Shown: positions 47,941 to 60,056 of the stretch, one piece after another
Position numbering within the stretch: the stretch's first letter is position 1
How the letters are laid out: the number at the start of each line of letters is the position of its first letter
NCBI GenBank assembly: GCA_033558025.1
Contig: JAUCEF010000007.1
Span: 3,410,001-3,474,000 of the forward strand
Origin: Phytophthora sp. 'mugwort'
Lineage: Eukaryota; Oomycota; Peronosporomycetes; Peronosporales; Peronosporaceae
Direction: 5' to 3'
DNA length: 64,000 bases
The notes under the pieces: generated by a model
The model's database searches: none
The model's input: only the letters and a program-made list of their open reading frames with translations
Told to the model about the DNA's origin: nothing
Position numbers and translations under genes: made by a program

Positions 47941-48998
47941 CATGTTTACTCCTGCATATTTCGTAGTTGAATCCAGCACATTGTATTAACAGTTCCTCTA
48001 AAGGTAAAACAAATCCTGGGATTGGCGAAACTTGGACTGAAGACAATGTATTAACTATCGCGAGTCGTCCCGGTGAGGTCGGTCGACGCTGAATAGAAGT
48101 AGTACACGCTTGTAGGAAGAAATAAACAACAAACTAACAAAGTCGAATATAAACCTCAACTTGTTATTCACCGGGTAAATTAACAACTGACTAGCTCAAA
48201 CCTGGCAGTGAAGCCCCAGAGAACCGCTCTCAGCTCTGGAATTCGCACGCCATCCCTCGCGACCTTGGCACGCCCGTCCTCATCCCACGGGTCAGGCACC
48301 TGACACCACTTCGACCGTTCCGTCCACACATACTTGGCCCGTCCGCTCTTACCTCCATGACCTCCGTCCTCAGCTCGGCCGCTTCGTCACAAATGGCTCA
48401 CAGTCGCTCCTATCCGGGAGCATAAGACCGTTGCCCAACCCGACCAGAGTTGACGACATACTGAAGGCAGGTGTAGGCCAAACCCGGCTCGCCTAACCGT
48501 AAACTCATCCCCTTGCCAATGGGTGTCGACCAGTTATTCAACGCTGGACCGTCGCGCAAGCCGTGGCCCACCCCGACCCAGACGGTAACCACCGTCTGGA
48601 CTCAGGAAATAATACTTTGCGTGCTAAGCGCGACAACGGATCCCGCGAAGTTATATTGTTCAGCGCCCTCGATTTGCTGAATCCTTCCGTGGGTATTCGA
48701 CTACACGACAGAAAGACCCCGCCCACGCACGCCGCATAATCGATGGCCGTCGATGTCTTCGATGTCCCCGATGTCCACTGTGAAGTGTTTATGCAGCCAT
48801 TGTAAAATCTTATTAAACTCCAGCTTCGCCGCCTGTACATGTACAATTGTATACAGCTGCTCATCCAATAGCGTTAGTCGCCTTCCACCGAAAAAATCCA
48901 GCGAATTAACTATAATACTACTATCTCGCATATTATGACAATATCTTTCAGGTATTATCAGATTTCATGTTTTTGCTCAAAATTACATTAATTAAAAC
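47941..48998. other. no firm gene
   Basis: A minus-strand frame of 76 codons (48701-48931) contains KLEFNKILQWLHKHF, faintly like an oomycete ankyrin-repeat segment, but it is too short to call. The remainder shows no recognised feature. Confidence 0.35.
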
Positions 48999-49059
48999 GC
49001 GATCGGGTCAATTCACTATAGCAAACCGCTTATTTGCTATAGTGAATTGACCCGATCGC
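48999..49059. repeat. perfect 27-bp inverted repeat with 7-base spacer
   Basis: The arm 48999-49025 (starting GCGATCGGGTCAATTCAC) is the exact reverse complement of 49033-49059, with CCGCTTA between. It would form a very stable hairpin. It could be a minimal MITE or the fused ends of two elements. Confidence 0.92.
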
Positions 49060-50659
49060 TATTACACTGTAATAAAAGGTCGATTCTCAATAGAATTGGG
49101 GCTGATTCTCATACTGTAACACGAGTTTAGCTCTGTGCCTTACATATTCTCTGCTTACTCATGAGAGTTGTAACGCACGAAAGCAGGTGGCGGGCGTGTC
49201 TACTGCGTCTACCCTCGTACAGTAATCTGCTTCAATAAAAAGGTAGTGCGCTGCAATAGAGACTTGAAAAGAATAAGGCGGCTAGAGAAAAAGTTAACCA
49301 AATTCCAACAACTGCTATATAACGTGATGAAGGTTATAATTTGTTGTGACTTTTTTTTATTTGAGACAGATTACTACACGAACAACCAGGTCCTTTTCAA
49401 CAACACGAGATATCGCCCTACGCGGGGTGGAGTTTAGGGCATCCATCACATTGCTGACAATACTCAACGGACTTCATTGCTGTATTAGCAGTAGCACCAA
49501 CTCTGGAGCTCTGGACATTACCGATGCTGTGGATGCGAGTCGATTAGGAGGCCTTCGAAATTATGCCAGACATGGCGAACACGATTGGCAAAACTGGCTC
49601 TAAGCCGTGGTCAAGACCAGCGGGATCTCTGTGACACCATGACGCCGAGCTGATCCCTCGCTCCGCATTCAATGTGCTTGTCTGTAGCACTCGGATCTCT
49701 TTCCGCCAGAAGGCAAAACTTTCATCACACCGAGGTTCCTCGCTTCTGAAGCATGATCCGAAGTCGCGATTGTAGAGCTGAAATCTCGACGAAGCTGCAG
49801 TTGAACAGCCTTTGAAGGGTTATCGCAACGCCACTACAACACATTTAACAAAGCCTGCAACCCCACGGACCGGAGAGCGGGGGACGAGAACGCCATCAAT
49901 ACTAGTAGCAACGTCAATCGTGCCACTGTCTCGCCAATGAAGCACAAACACAAACAAGAAGAAAAATAAGACTCTTCGGATCCAGGTGCGCGAGCTGCAA
50001 GCTTCTGTGAACGAGCTGCACGATCAGGTGAATGAAGCAGCAATAAAAGTCCAGCAAATTACACAGCTTTTGGTGATGTACATTCAGCAGCGCAAGCAAG
50101 AACGAAGGAAACGGAGTCAAGAACTGAGCAATACGAGCTAGAAATGGACATTGAAGAGCAACGCTTCAGCTACAGATGCAACTAAAGCGCGAATATGAGC
50201 AGTATCTGCACTAACAACACCTTAATCGCATACGACTTCAGCTACGCCAGCAGTGGTTGGGATGTCATCGACTAGAGAAAGAGGGATTATCGAAATAAAT
50301 TTATAGTAATTGCATTAATTCGGCGTTCATTACCCCTCTCCCCTCTCCCCCCCCCCTTCCCCCCCTCCCCCCAAATGAGGTCTGAGACGAATTTTCGGGC
50401 CGCAATCGTCATCTAGTACTACTTTTTTACAGCTCCTTATTAAAATATCCGCTGTACTAAAAGAACGCACAGCTATTATCCAATATTGGATGTATACAAC
50501 TTGCTTCCACTTATCAGATTGGGGTCGCAGAGCGATCCAGGTATGCGCAAAAGGGCTTAAAAATATATAGCTGGCATCAATTAGCGCGGAAGCAAGGTCG
50601 GGTTGACAGACTTTGATCAATAGCGCCCAAATTCGTGGCATACTAAGTCATCCCACACG
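49060..50659. other. no firm gene
   Basis: A short plus-strand frame near 49983-50140 reads as a coiled coil (VRELQASVNELHDQVNEAA, then a Lys/Arg-rich end), but it has no identifiable partner. A C/T-rich tract lies at 50334-50371. Other open frames are small. Confidence 0.35.
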
Positions 50660-51312
50660 CATGGAATCGTCGTGCTCCATCCACTTAACTGCACACTGAG
50701 CTGGTCATCCATCGCTGCGATTTTCTTGAAGCCACTTCACTACACCAGGATGCCCATTACGCTTAGCCCAATCCAAGGCGTCAGTGGCCGTCGGATTCTT
50801 TCCTTCTTCGTGCCTCGCAGCAGGGCCGAGTGGCCACGAACTGTTCGGAAATGCCGACACGAGCCATTGCACAGTCTCCAGGTGTCCTCGCTCCGCCCAA
50901 CATAAAATGCCACCAGTTCTTTAGGATCCTCTAAGATGCGCTTGTGAAAAAACATCATCGGCAAAGTGGCTTTGATCCACTTCAGGATCGTCAGGTCCCC
51001 ATTGAAACCAGCTGCCTTTAAAATCATACTCTCTAGCCCCAAGGGCCGCCACGCATGCAATTGTTGCAATATTGACAGCTCCCCCATTGCAGCGACGTCG
51101 TATGAGGCAAAGCTAAACTGTCTGCGCTTCGCCGCGCCGCTCAAACCGCGTCGTGCTCGATATAGCGCATTACGCGCGATTAGCCGTTGGTTGCGCGTCC
51201 TCACAGCCTTCGACAAGGTCCAACCATCGCAGCAGTCTGCAACCGTATCAATTGCCCATACCACGTGTGGTAGTGCTTGAATGTGCGAGTTCTTACGGCA
51301 AACAGTACGCAC
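50660..51312 (-). pseudogene. ankyrin-repeat protein fragment
   Basis: The minus-strand frame carries degenerate ankyrin-type repeats: AAMGELSILQQLHAWRPLG, then AAGFNGDLTILKWIKATLP, and, after frame changes near 50920 and 50800, readings like RGHLETVQWLVSAFP and ALDWAKRNGHPGVVKWL. These repeats mediate protein binding, and such families are large in oomycetes. The N-terminal part (about 51180-51312) is not repeat-like. Frameshifts and the lack of a proper start point to a pseudogene. Confidence 0.6.
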
Positions 51313-51659
51313 GCCTGTTAAGAGTTCTCAGCAGGATGGAACGACGTGTCTGCGCTATTGCGGGCTGTCGAAGAGACCATCGTCGATATTGGAATATATG
51401 TTTTGCATGTTTCTCCGTGGGACGAGGTCACCAAAACATGACCGTTTTCGTCGTCGTTCAAAACACTTGTGTTTATCAAGTCAACGGGCTGCCATCCAAC
51501 AATCCACGCAAATTTCTGTGTGGGACGAGGTCACCAAAAAACTGAAAATTGCCACCGCTTTACCGATTTAAGGTATCGCAAATTGGTTTTCGTGGAGAAA
51601 TACGTAGCCCTTTTGTTTCGAGGTCACGGCGCGACATCGATCGGTGGTGGCGGCGGGGA

Positions 51660-51672
51660 TACTGTAAAACCT
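51660..51672. repeat. left pogo-like terminal repeat
   Basis: TACTGTAAAACCT here matches the reverse complement of 55422-55434 (TACAGTAAAACCT) at 12 of 13 bases. TA, the usual pogo target, forms the outer two bases of both. Confidence 0.45.
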
Positions 51673-51869
51673 GATATTGTGCTTCATTCATCTAATAATG
51701 CCCCACCAACTAATTTGGTGTCCAAACCCACCTCTGATATTAATTATCAGAATTGTCAGATAAGAGTCAATTGTGACGGCAAGTGCGTTTGCTATTCGCG
51801 AGCGCTAGGTCACCAACCTCAGTGGCGACGCCGGTCGAGCTCAGGGAGCAGCTTTTCACCTTTCATTGT

Positions 51870-52293
51870 TAATTTCGAGTCTTGACGACGAGCGCAAATT
51901 CACGGTGGAACAGAAGCTGTCTAGTTCAACAACGGGAGGCTACGAGCGTCCGAGCGGTTGCCAACTCAGCGAGAAAACTGCTCGCAAGTGGAGGGGGCAG
52001 AAGAATGAGCTCCAGTGTTTGTCAACAGCGGGCGTTACCCTTTCCCTGATGGTGGCCGATTTGTCGTGTCCGACGACCTCGAGTTCCCCTGGAGATAATC
52101 GCGACGCGGCGTAGTGCCGGTGCTCGCGTTATGCGGATCAATTGGGGGTCGTTGAGCACGCTGAGACAGCGTTACAACTCTCGAACTGGTGGCTTTAGGT
52201 ACTCGAACATCTACAACATGGATGAGACTGCTGTATTCCTTGGCAACAGTCGCATCACGGCCATCGAATTCCATAGGGCCAAGACGTTAACGT
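51870..52293 (+). pseudogene. pogo/Tigger transposase fragment (DNA-binding region to first catalytic Asp)
   Basis: Readings include a helix-turn-helix stretch (GYERPSGCQLSEKTARKWRGQ in one frame), then INWGSLSTLRQRYNSRTGGF and SNIYNMDETAVFLGNSR (about 52135-52260). The last holds the first DDE Asp in the typical NMDET context. The match stops near 52293, and the second and third catalytic blocks are missing. A MULE sequence begins about 200 bases later, which suggests that an insertion or deletion split the element. Confidence 0.6.
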
Positions 52294-52497
52294 GAAGTCG
52301 TTCGGCTTGAAAACAAAACGTTACCGCTGTCTTCGTGGCTTCAGCTTCGGGGCGTATAATGAAACCCGGTTGCGGATTAATACCACATACATAACGTATT
52401 ACCGCGTATATGGATTAACCCGGCGTATATTATCAGGCCGTGAATGTCTAAAACAGGTAAAATTCACATTTTATAATGCAGTTTCAAACAACCTAAA

Positions 52498-55088
52498 TTG
52501 CTGGTTCAGCTTGGTCAAAGGGCTACAATATGTGCAGTGATTTTAACGAAGAACTGGAGAACGTCGACGTTCTCGGACAACTACTTGTCGAACGATACCT
52601 CGGACGATAAAAGACCCTTCAACAAGATCTCTGAGCATTCGACACCTGATGCTGTTCCTGAGCCATCTCACTCCTGCTCTACGGTGACTCGCTCGTCTAC
52701 GCGTACAACAACGGAAGCAGAGGTAAACGCTACACCCTATTCGCTGGAAGAGCGTGGGGAGCACTCAGGACTAGCTACCGTGCTCAAACAGGTTGGTATC
52801 AACAAGTCTTTCAAGCGTGAAGCCGACATTAGTCTCTCCGGCGGGGCAGGGCCATTGAAGTGCCGCAAGGTCTTGCAGGCAAGGTGCGGTGACAACCGTG
52901 AAGTCATTGTTCGCCTTCCGACAAGTGCCCAACTAAAGAACCGAAAAGCGTATCTGAAGCGCACAATGGCTGGTAAGTTTTAAGATGGTTGTAAGTAGCT
53001 TTACGTAATTTAACAAGTTTTGTATTGCTGTAGGCGGCTGGAACATTGCTAACGCGGGCGACCTAATGAACTAGGCCAATCCTCACATGTGTGTCAGCCA
53101 TGACACCCTTTTTAATGGGGCCCAGTTCAACGTTTCAACTGATAGCGCAACATTTTCTGGCTACTCCGATGAAGCGCAGAACAAGCTTCTCGTACTTGCT
53201 TTTTTTTAACACCCCGCGATTGATGGCAACGAGTCTGCCTGCTTTGGGTTGATCATGACAAGCTGAGCCTTGTTTCGCAATATTGTACGGTGTCATGCAG
53301 CGCAAGGATCGACGGATGGCACTTAACGCCTTCATTTTGGTACGTAGATGGTCAAAGGTTGACTATCCGACAGTTTATTAAGATAATACAGTTCTGTATT
53401 GTGTATAGGGGGCTGGACACTTGTGAAGTTCGGTTCATACGGCACTCATTACGCCAAAACCCGATACTCTAAGACATTCATCCCCTGGGCCTATATGGTG
53501 GTCCAAACAGAGCATCGGTTTGCATACGAGAAGCCGTTCCGGGTAACAAAGGCGTTTTCGGCGATATTCTTCGGGCTTGCAATTGGCTTTTGGGAGCCTC
53601 GACCACGCTTCCTACATCGCTGATGCGTATCGTGCAGTCTGGCCTGCAATCCGCCTCCTGAACTGCTGGCCACATTTTGCACGAAAAGCGGGAGAGCGAG
53701 TCCGTATGAGTTTTTCGCTGCGAAGTGCTGGCATTGATTCGATATCTGCATCACACCCGCAGTAAGCAGCGTTGGTCCAAGTGCTGCTCCGTTTTGGCAG
53801 GAAAATGGGGCTGCCGACTTCGCGATCTGGCTGAAGGAACAGTACCTATCGGAGCCGTGGTGCTCGTGGTACATCACATTCACTATGGTCGCTGGAGTAA
53901 TTCCTTCGCAGAACCTAATAGAAGCGCATCATCGCGTGATCAAGGCATGTTGCATCGAGAGTCTTCGTGCGAGTATTGCCGACGTGCTACACAACTCCAT
54001 CCATGGCATTCTCCGGTGTGCCACCTCGCTGGCCAACAGAAGTGACTGCCACCTCGTTGAAGGTTATCAGAAGTTGTCGAGGTAGACTCAAGTATGGTGA
54101 GTACTGAGCTTTGGGTGTGTTTGTGCAGGTCCCTTATGCTCGAAGACAGTACTCCACGCAAAATCACTGCTTTTCGACCCAAGGAGCTATCGCAAGAAGT
54201 CAACTGGTTCGAGTAAAGCTCGTCGTTAAGCATGTTGCTGTTCAACACACACAAGCATACATTTTCGCCAGGATCAACGGGCTGCGAGCTCGATCTGAAT
54301 CGTGCCCGGATGTGAGTGCGGTTGTAATGATGATCTCGAATTAATGCAGAGATCTAATGATGTTCGTGTGATGTAGATTCACCAACTCGCGCAATAGGAA
54401 GCTCATGAAGGATCGACCAACCGACGAAATCGAGCTTTTGTACCTCTCCATCTACAGCGTCGAGATTTTGGACAGTTCGGCCACTACACCCTTTGTCAAC
54501 CTACCAACTGGGACAGCAGCTCAGGTAATTGCTGCTCGAGTACATGATCCATTTTGCCTACGGAATTTTCTAACATTCGGCTATTTGTTTTCTTAGGTTG
54601 AACGCGTGCGTGCTTCTTTCCGCTGCAATTGCAAGCCTTACTACAGCACATGGTGTCTTTGCCCCATGTACTCGCTACAAATGGTGCTTGTGGGTCGTTT
54701 CAGCATTGATGGCACGTTGGCAACGCTTTCTGTGCGCTGTATTGCAGGTCGGCCACGCCAACAGCGGCAGCCGGCGAGGCAAGATCAGCGCCACAACATT
54801 TTCTTTGAAGGAGAAACCCGGTTGATCGAACTTTTCAACGAGTTTCCAGCCCGGCCTCGTCAATGGAAAATCACCCCGACTTTGTCGATCGTGCAGTCCG
54901 AAAGCGGTCAGGCACCATATCGTCTGGGCCAAGTCAAGTCATGGAATGAGATCGATAGTCGGTATGTTTGGGCAATTCGCACGTCAAACGGCAAGTCCAT
55001 AACTATGGGGCTGCAAGAGCTGGCCGAGTCTGTCGCCGAAAGCTACCTGCTTGGCGTCGATATCATGGATGAGACGCAGATATACTAA
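52498..55088 (+). pseudogene. Mutator-like (MULE) transposase relic
   Basis: An N-terminal region contains SGGAGPLKCRKVLQARCGDN and RLPTSAQLKNRKAYLKRTMAG (about 52830-52970). The catalytic region shows FGSYGTHYAKTRYSKTFIPW followed by AYMVVQTEHRFAYE (about 53425-53540) and GSLDHASYIADAYRAVWP, a MULE-type order. An AEPSWCSWYITF-like and IPSQNLIEAHHRVIKACC stretch follows (about 53850-53960). A Cys-rich SWIM-like finger lies near 54610-54665 (RASFRCNCKPYYSTWCLC). The C-terminus is open to a stop at 55086. At least five frame breaks are present, some of which might be introns near 53030, 53390, 54100, 54360 and 54525. No terminal repeats were found for it. Confidence 0.7.
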
Positions 55089-56099
55089 GTGGCACCCACA
55101 CAGGAATGTATGAACTTCCTTACATCTTAGTGTTATTTTCCCTTCGGTAGTCGTGGCTTTTCCCCCGATTTTACTTAACTAACGAAGACTCCATTTCTTT
55201 CCTGAGACTTAATGCTAGTGACGTCTAACGCCCCAGTCATCCTTCTACTCAATGCCACGTGATGGTACTACGATTTAAAGAAACACACGGTGGTCATCTC
55301 GTTAATACGCGATTCCATTCCACCCTGATGAACCCTTATGTGACGAAGGGGTCAAGTTCCAATCTATAATAGTCTCCGCCTGTAATAGTGACTACGCTAG
55401 TCCCCCACGGGGCAGTATCGGAGGTTTTACTGTACATGCACTGATTACATTCAATCGCCAGTATTATATTCTTGTCAATGCACTATCACTCGAGCAGTTA
55501 AGCTTCTCTGTGGCTTTTCACGGCATTCAGAGCCGTCAATTCGTCCCAAGCATGGACGAGCACCTGACAACATTCAACTCCTAAATAGCATCTGTAATAT
55601 TGAACGCACGCATTAAGTCGCTCTGTTGCTCTCGATCTACCTCTTGTAGTACGCTATACGATTAGTACTTCAATACACAACACTATGCAACCCACATTTC
55701 ACTTCTATGCTTTCTTTATTATTTGACAAGCATTCGATCATGTAAATTGACAGTGCTCTGGGTATTTATATTCAAAGTTTTAGGACGAACACGAGAATCA
55801 TCAAAGAACTGGTACGAATATGGAATATTTTTATGGGATTCTTTTTAACCAATCCGTTGGTTATCAAGCGATTTCTTGGTCGGATAAGGATTCGTTTCGT
55901 CTCACCTTCGACTCGTCCTGCTGCTCTTCGATGCTTCAGGCGGGCTGAAAACTCCGAGGGGAATGGCTCTGAAGCAAGATAGACACGAAAGTGCATTTAC
56001 ACAGTCTAGCATTAAACTGGTTGGCACACGGTCACGAAGCTACAAAAAAAATAAGTAGTTAAGCGAAGCAACATTCCGGAATTTCAAGCATGGGGCGCA
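55089..56099. other. no recognised gene
   Basis: AT-rich spacer. It includes the right pogo-like terminal repeat at 55422-55434. No coding sequence is supported. Confidence 0.4.
55422..55434. repeat. right pogo-like terminal repeat
   Basis: AGGTTTTACTGTA, the partner of 51660-51672 in inverted orientation. Confidence 0.45.
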
Positions 56100-57900
56100 A
56101 GCGTTGGGCGACGTGAAACCATTTCCAGGAGTGCCGAAAAGGCTTTCCAAGACGACTCGACGGCATGCGAATATTGCGGGGGGACAGTGTCTGCAACTCC
56201 CAGAACATGACCCGCCACCTTGCCTCGTGTCCCAAGAAAACGCGCTCAGTCGGGCGCTTGGCGGAGTCCCTGGATGACTGTAGTGATTCGCATAGCGTTA
56301 ACCCATCCATTGTGGAACTGATCAAGGCGAATTCGTTATCCAACTATGCGCGCCAGGAGCATGCAGCACTGGATCAGGCATTCCCACGAGCGATCCAGAA
56401 AACTGGAACCGAATTTTCACTGTTCGATCATCCTGAGTACCGAAAGTTCTTTGAGATGCTGAATCCGGTGTACTCGCCACCCCTGTCAGGCGATTTGTCT
56501 TACAAATTGTTATCGGACAGCTACCAAGACAGTTTGATGTTGATGCACATTGCGTTGTGAGATGCTCTGGATCTTACAGTTGGCGTTGATGAGGCGACCA
56601 ACGTTCTATCTCGCAGTATGTCATTGTCCACACACCCGTCCATGGTTTGCCAAATATGTGACGTCGAACCTGAAGAAAGAGAGCGCGTTGAAGTGTTTGG
56701 GAAAGTGGGTTCGGTGATTTTGAGGTTGAATGAATTTGTGAATGCACCGGGAACACCAGTCACCGAGCGGAAGAAGCGTGTATTTTGTTTTGTTTCGGAT
56801 TCATGCAATCTCATGAGAGCTGTACGTACGAAGCTGTTTGACCATGGTACAGTGAGTCGGTTTTACGGTTGCAGCGCGCATGCCCTGCGAGGACACCGTG
56901 AAGTTATCGGCTGTGAAGAATGCGCCGGGCAATTGACGTATCGAAAACGATTAAGAACCAGGGTCTTCTGAACAAGATATTGAGTGGGCTGTGCGGGGAA
57001 CTGGTTGGTAAGCCGTACGTCATGGTGCTTTACTCAGCGTCACGATGGAGCAGTGCTAACTTCATGTTCCTTCTCCTGAAAAAGGTGAAGTGAGCTATCA
57101 CGGTCTTGTGTCGGCTGTGCTCAACGAGAAAGATGAGCGTCAAATTGATGAAACCTACGAACTACCGGCCGAATTCGCCTCGACTGTCATGGATGGCAGC
57201 TTGGCGGAGTGTGTCATCAAGTGTCAATATATTCAATACGATCTTTCAAAAGGCATTAGAGAGCAACTCCGCTACCTCGGTGCAGTGTATACAAGCTTTC
57301 TGTACGTGTACCTCCATGTTGGACGAGTTACCGAAAACGAGGATGTGATGCATCTGCGCAAGAAGCTGGTGTATCGATGGGATCGTATTTCGACACCTGT
57401 TCACGATTTGGCTTGTTATTGTGACCCCTTCTATACCGAGTTCTGCCGTGCTGTTGCCGGTGCGACTGATGTGATCGGCAGGGAAGCTCTTGAGCTAGAA
57501 AATGTGATCTTTTCTCGCAGTGTCGCAGCCGTATATTGAAATGTAATGCCGCCTCGGAGATGACAATGGTGAAGTGTCATACCGCTATGAGGGAGTTTTG
57601 CACCTTCAGGGAGACCGGCGGAGGCGCTGCAACGACTTGGGGCGACCCAGCCAAGTTTCGACCCCCAAAACGCTTTGGAGCCAAGGGCGAGGGAGTTGCT
57701 GCTGAAGATTTACTCCGTTCCTGCTTCTACTGCTGACGTCAAGCGCCATCACAAGGTTGCAAAGAGAATTCATACGGCCCCCCTCAATCGGATGTCATGT
57801 GGTAAAGTTGAGCAACAGGTAGCGGTTGCACACAACGTAACTGTTGCAGAAATGCGCTGATAGAAAAGCGCCAACCCGTTGAGATATTCATGCTGAGGTA
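56100..57900 (+). pseudogene. hAT-type transposase relic with BED-like finger
   Basis: A zinc-finger-like CEYCGG (about 56167) with a later HLAS-CPKK block in another frame suggests a BED finger. The next part reads FSLFDHPEYRKFFEMLNPVY (about 56410-56470), a hallmark of one hAT group, then VGVDEATNV in another frame, CFVSDSCNLMRAVR (about 56790) and GCSAHALRGH (about 56870). A block with LRKKLVYRWDRISTPVHDLACYCDPFYTEF follows at 57345-57440. The dimerisation region has VPASTADVKRHHKVAKRIHTA (about 57715-57780) and ends with NRMSCGKVEQQVAVAHN. Multiple stops and frame shifts inactivate it. A short acidic tail may extend to 58084. Confidence 0.72.
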
Positions 57901-58506
57901 CCCCCTTGAGAACCTTGACAACGTGGCTTCTAGTGGACGGCCTCTGAGCATCCATGTTGACGTTACCAGTACCTTGCTCACAAGCGGAGCTAGCGGGGAG
58001 CAGATCACGGCGACGTCGGAGAATGCTAGTGAGCCTGTGGTAGACGAATCCTTCGACGAGATACTGTCTGCGATGACTGACTGAGGTACTGGAATAGAAA
58101 GCTCTTTCGACTGCACTGGCACTATCAAGTATCTCTTTGATGCCGGACACTGTGTTGTTCCCACCGCACGAGGAGTTTTAGCCGGCAATCACTGACACTG
58201 CAACGTAATGCAAAAAATGAAATCGGATCTTTTGCCCAAGATTGGTTGTCAATCGATGCTTTCTTTGTCATGTTTTGGACGCCAATGGTTTGAAAACGAG
58301 TTGCTCCATACAAGACCGTTTTCTTATACTTTTCAACCCGTTCTTTTTTTTACGTTAAACAACCGACCGATCTTTGGAATGGGCATGAACACATAATTGG
58401 ACACCAATTCAAGTACCTAATACGTAGTCTCTTTCAGTTTCCAAAACAAACGATAAAAGATCTTATACACTGTCACATTGCATCCAAAAACGGTGCATAT
58501 AGACCC

Positions 58507-58586
58507 GTCGGTCTAGAACAACATTCGTGCGACAACACGCGAATGTTGACCCAGTCGATCTAGAGCAACATTCGTGCGACCATACG
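58507..58586. repeat. 33-bp direct repeats with internal hairpins
   Basis: GTCGGTCTAGAACAACATTC and the following 13 bases at 58507 recur at 58554 with four differences. Each copy contains AACATTCGTGCG facing a downstream CGCGAATGTT, so both can form a hairpin. Confidence 0.8.
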
Positions 58587-58639
58587 CTAATGTACGCGAA
58601 TGTTTCTCACCAGTCGTCCAGGGGGAACATTTACAGCGA

Positions 58640-59110
58640 CCTGGATCTTCTGGGAGAAGACAGTGCTGGCTGAGTACATGGCCACATCCTACAACTTTCT
58701 CGCCGTGACGCGCGTGGTGCTGGCCAAGATCCCGGAGCAGGCAGGCGCATGTTGCACGTCTACGACCGCCGCATATTCCACTACGTGATGGAGCGCGGAG
58801 TGACGTACGTATACCGGAGGAAGACGACCTGTAACGCCGCGTGCCCTTCTCTTCCGGGAAAACATGAAGACGAGCTCCAGTACGGCGATAACGCGCTCAT
58901 GGCCGTCGCCTTCGCCATGAACGCCCAGTTTCAGCACGAAATCCGGGAGTGCTACAACGACTCCCGGACACCAATCCGCTCTTGCGCGTCAAGCGGCACA
59001 GGTCGACGAAGCACAGCAGCTGGAACGCACAGAAGACGAATCGCAACAAAGAGATTCGGTGACAAAGGACAAAATATGCTGCAGACCATACGCAATTACG
59101 CAAGGAACAA
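58640..59110 (+). pseudogene. VAMP7-like longin R-SNARE relic
   Basis: The order of readings matches a VAMP7-type SNARE, which directs vesicle fusion on endosomal and vacuolar routes. TVLAEYMATSYNFLAVTRVV followed by LAKIPEQ (about 58658-58740) is the longin-domain start. MLHVYDRRIFHYVMERGVTY (58749-58810) is its middle, followed by degraded EED and RVPFSF/FLENM-like text. QYGDNALMAVAFAMNAQFQ with REI (about 58875-58945) ends the domain. Beyond it VKRQVDEA-like and KGQNMLQT-like scraps (58985-59085) fall where the SNARE helix should be, but most of that helix and the membrane anchor are missing. Four frame breaks and the lack of an ATG make it a pseudogene. It may come from a host gene or have been carried by a transposon. 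Confidence 0.6.
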
Positions 59111-59189
59111 AACTACGCATTAACATAATTTACACGGGAAAGTTGCACTAAGGTCCCTTTGCATCGGTTTCCGGCGACAGTGATCAGGG

Positions 59190-59823
59190 CGCGACATCCC
59201 TGACGCTCTCCATACGGAAGTTTCTGGAGTGCATTCGGGATGGTAAAACCCTGTGTTCTTTGAAATTGCGATTGGATCGACCTTACAATGCACACAAAAT
59301 GTTTTTCCGATCTTAAAGCTGACAAATGGCTCTGTAGGACCTGTTGTTGCATTCACAACTGCAATGGATGATGCTGTGCAAATCAGCGTGTCAAACGACG
59401 TAGAGGAGGACTATCCCTCACTTCCTCCTGATATTGTATTTGTTCACCTGAAGGATTACGCCTCCTATCCGTTCGTTGCATCATAACCGTCGGGTGTTGT
59501 TCCGACCTTCAAAATAGAAAGAAAGGGGTGTCAGCATTAAGATACAAAGCGATCGTTCTCTTTCGATATTTCCCAACTCCCTATGGTACCTGCATACTCT
59601 CTAACAACCGAGAAGTGCCAAGACCTTACTGTAGACAAGATGATCATCGTGCGTCTCCGGTATCCATCACGTCGAAACCCTCAACGCTCATCGTTTTTAT
59701 GTGTCTGTCTCTCGAGTCACAACGTTAAAGCAGCTTTACTTTATGGCCCCGCTGACGAAGCAATTTTAGAGTACTTCATCCCAAGCGAGGACGCCTTGCG
59801 AGGTATCCATCTTAAATATTAAT
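59190..59823 (+). pseudogene. PIF1/Helitron-type helicase, C-terminal fragment
   Basis: The frame at 59253-59484 reads GSTLQCTQNVFPILKLTNGS followed by VGPVVAF, the block that follows the fifth helicase motif in PIF1-like enzymes (known ones have NG-x2-G-x-V). Later blocks at 59530-59820 in changed frames give VLFRY, MTTEKCQ-like text, DKMIIVRLRY and a VALSR-like end with EYFIPSEDALR. It differs from the helicase at 34.6-36 kb, so it comes from another family. The N-terminal ATPase motifs are absent. Confidence 0.5.
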
Positions 59824-60056
59824 TCTTCTATGCATGGCACATCTACAGGCGGTAGCGGCAATAGTCACAGGTTCAACGATTCAAGTACTGAAGGGTCATA
59901 CTATACAGAAAACAAATCAAAACTGACAGAGCCTAAAAACTACGTAGTTAAGGCAAGCACTGCTACGAATTAAGAACGTCCAATAGGATAGAGCAGATCG
60001 ACGATCTCCAGTCTGTCGACGTACACGACGTACAGCCATGAGTGCCTCCGGTAGTT

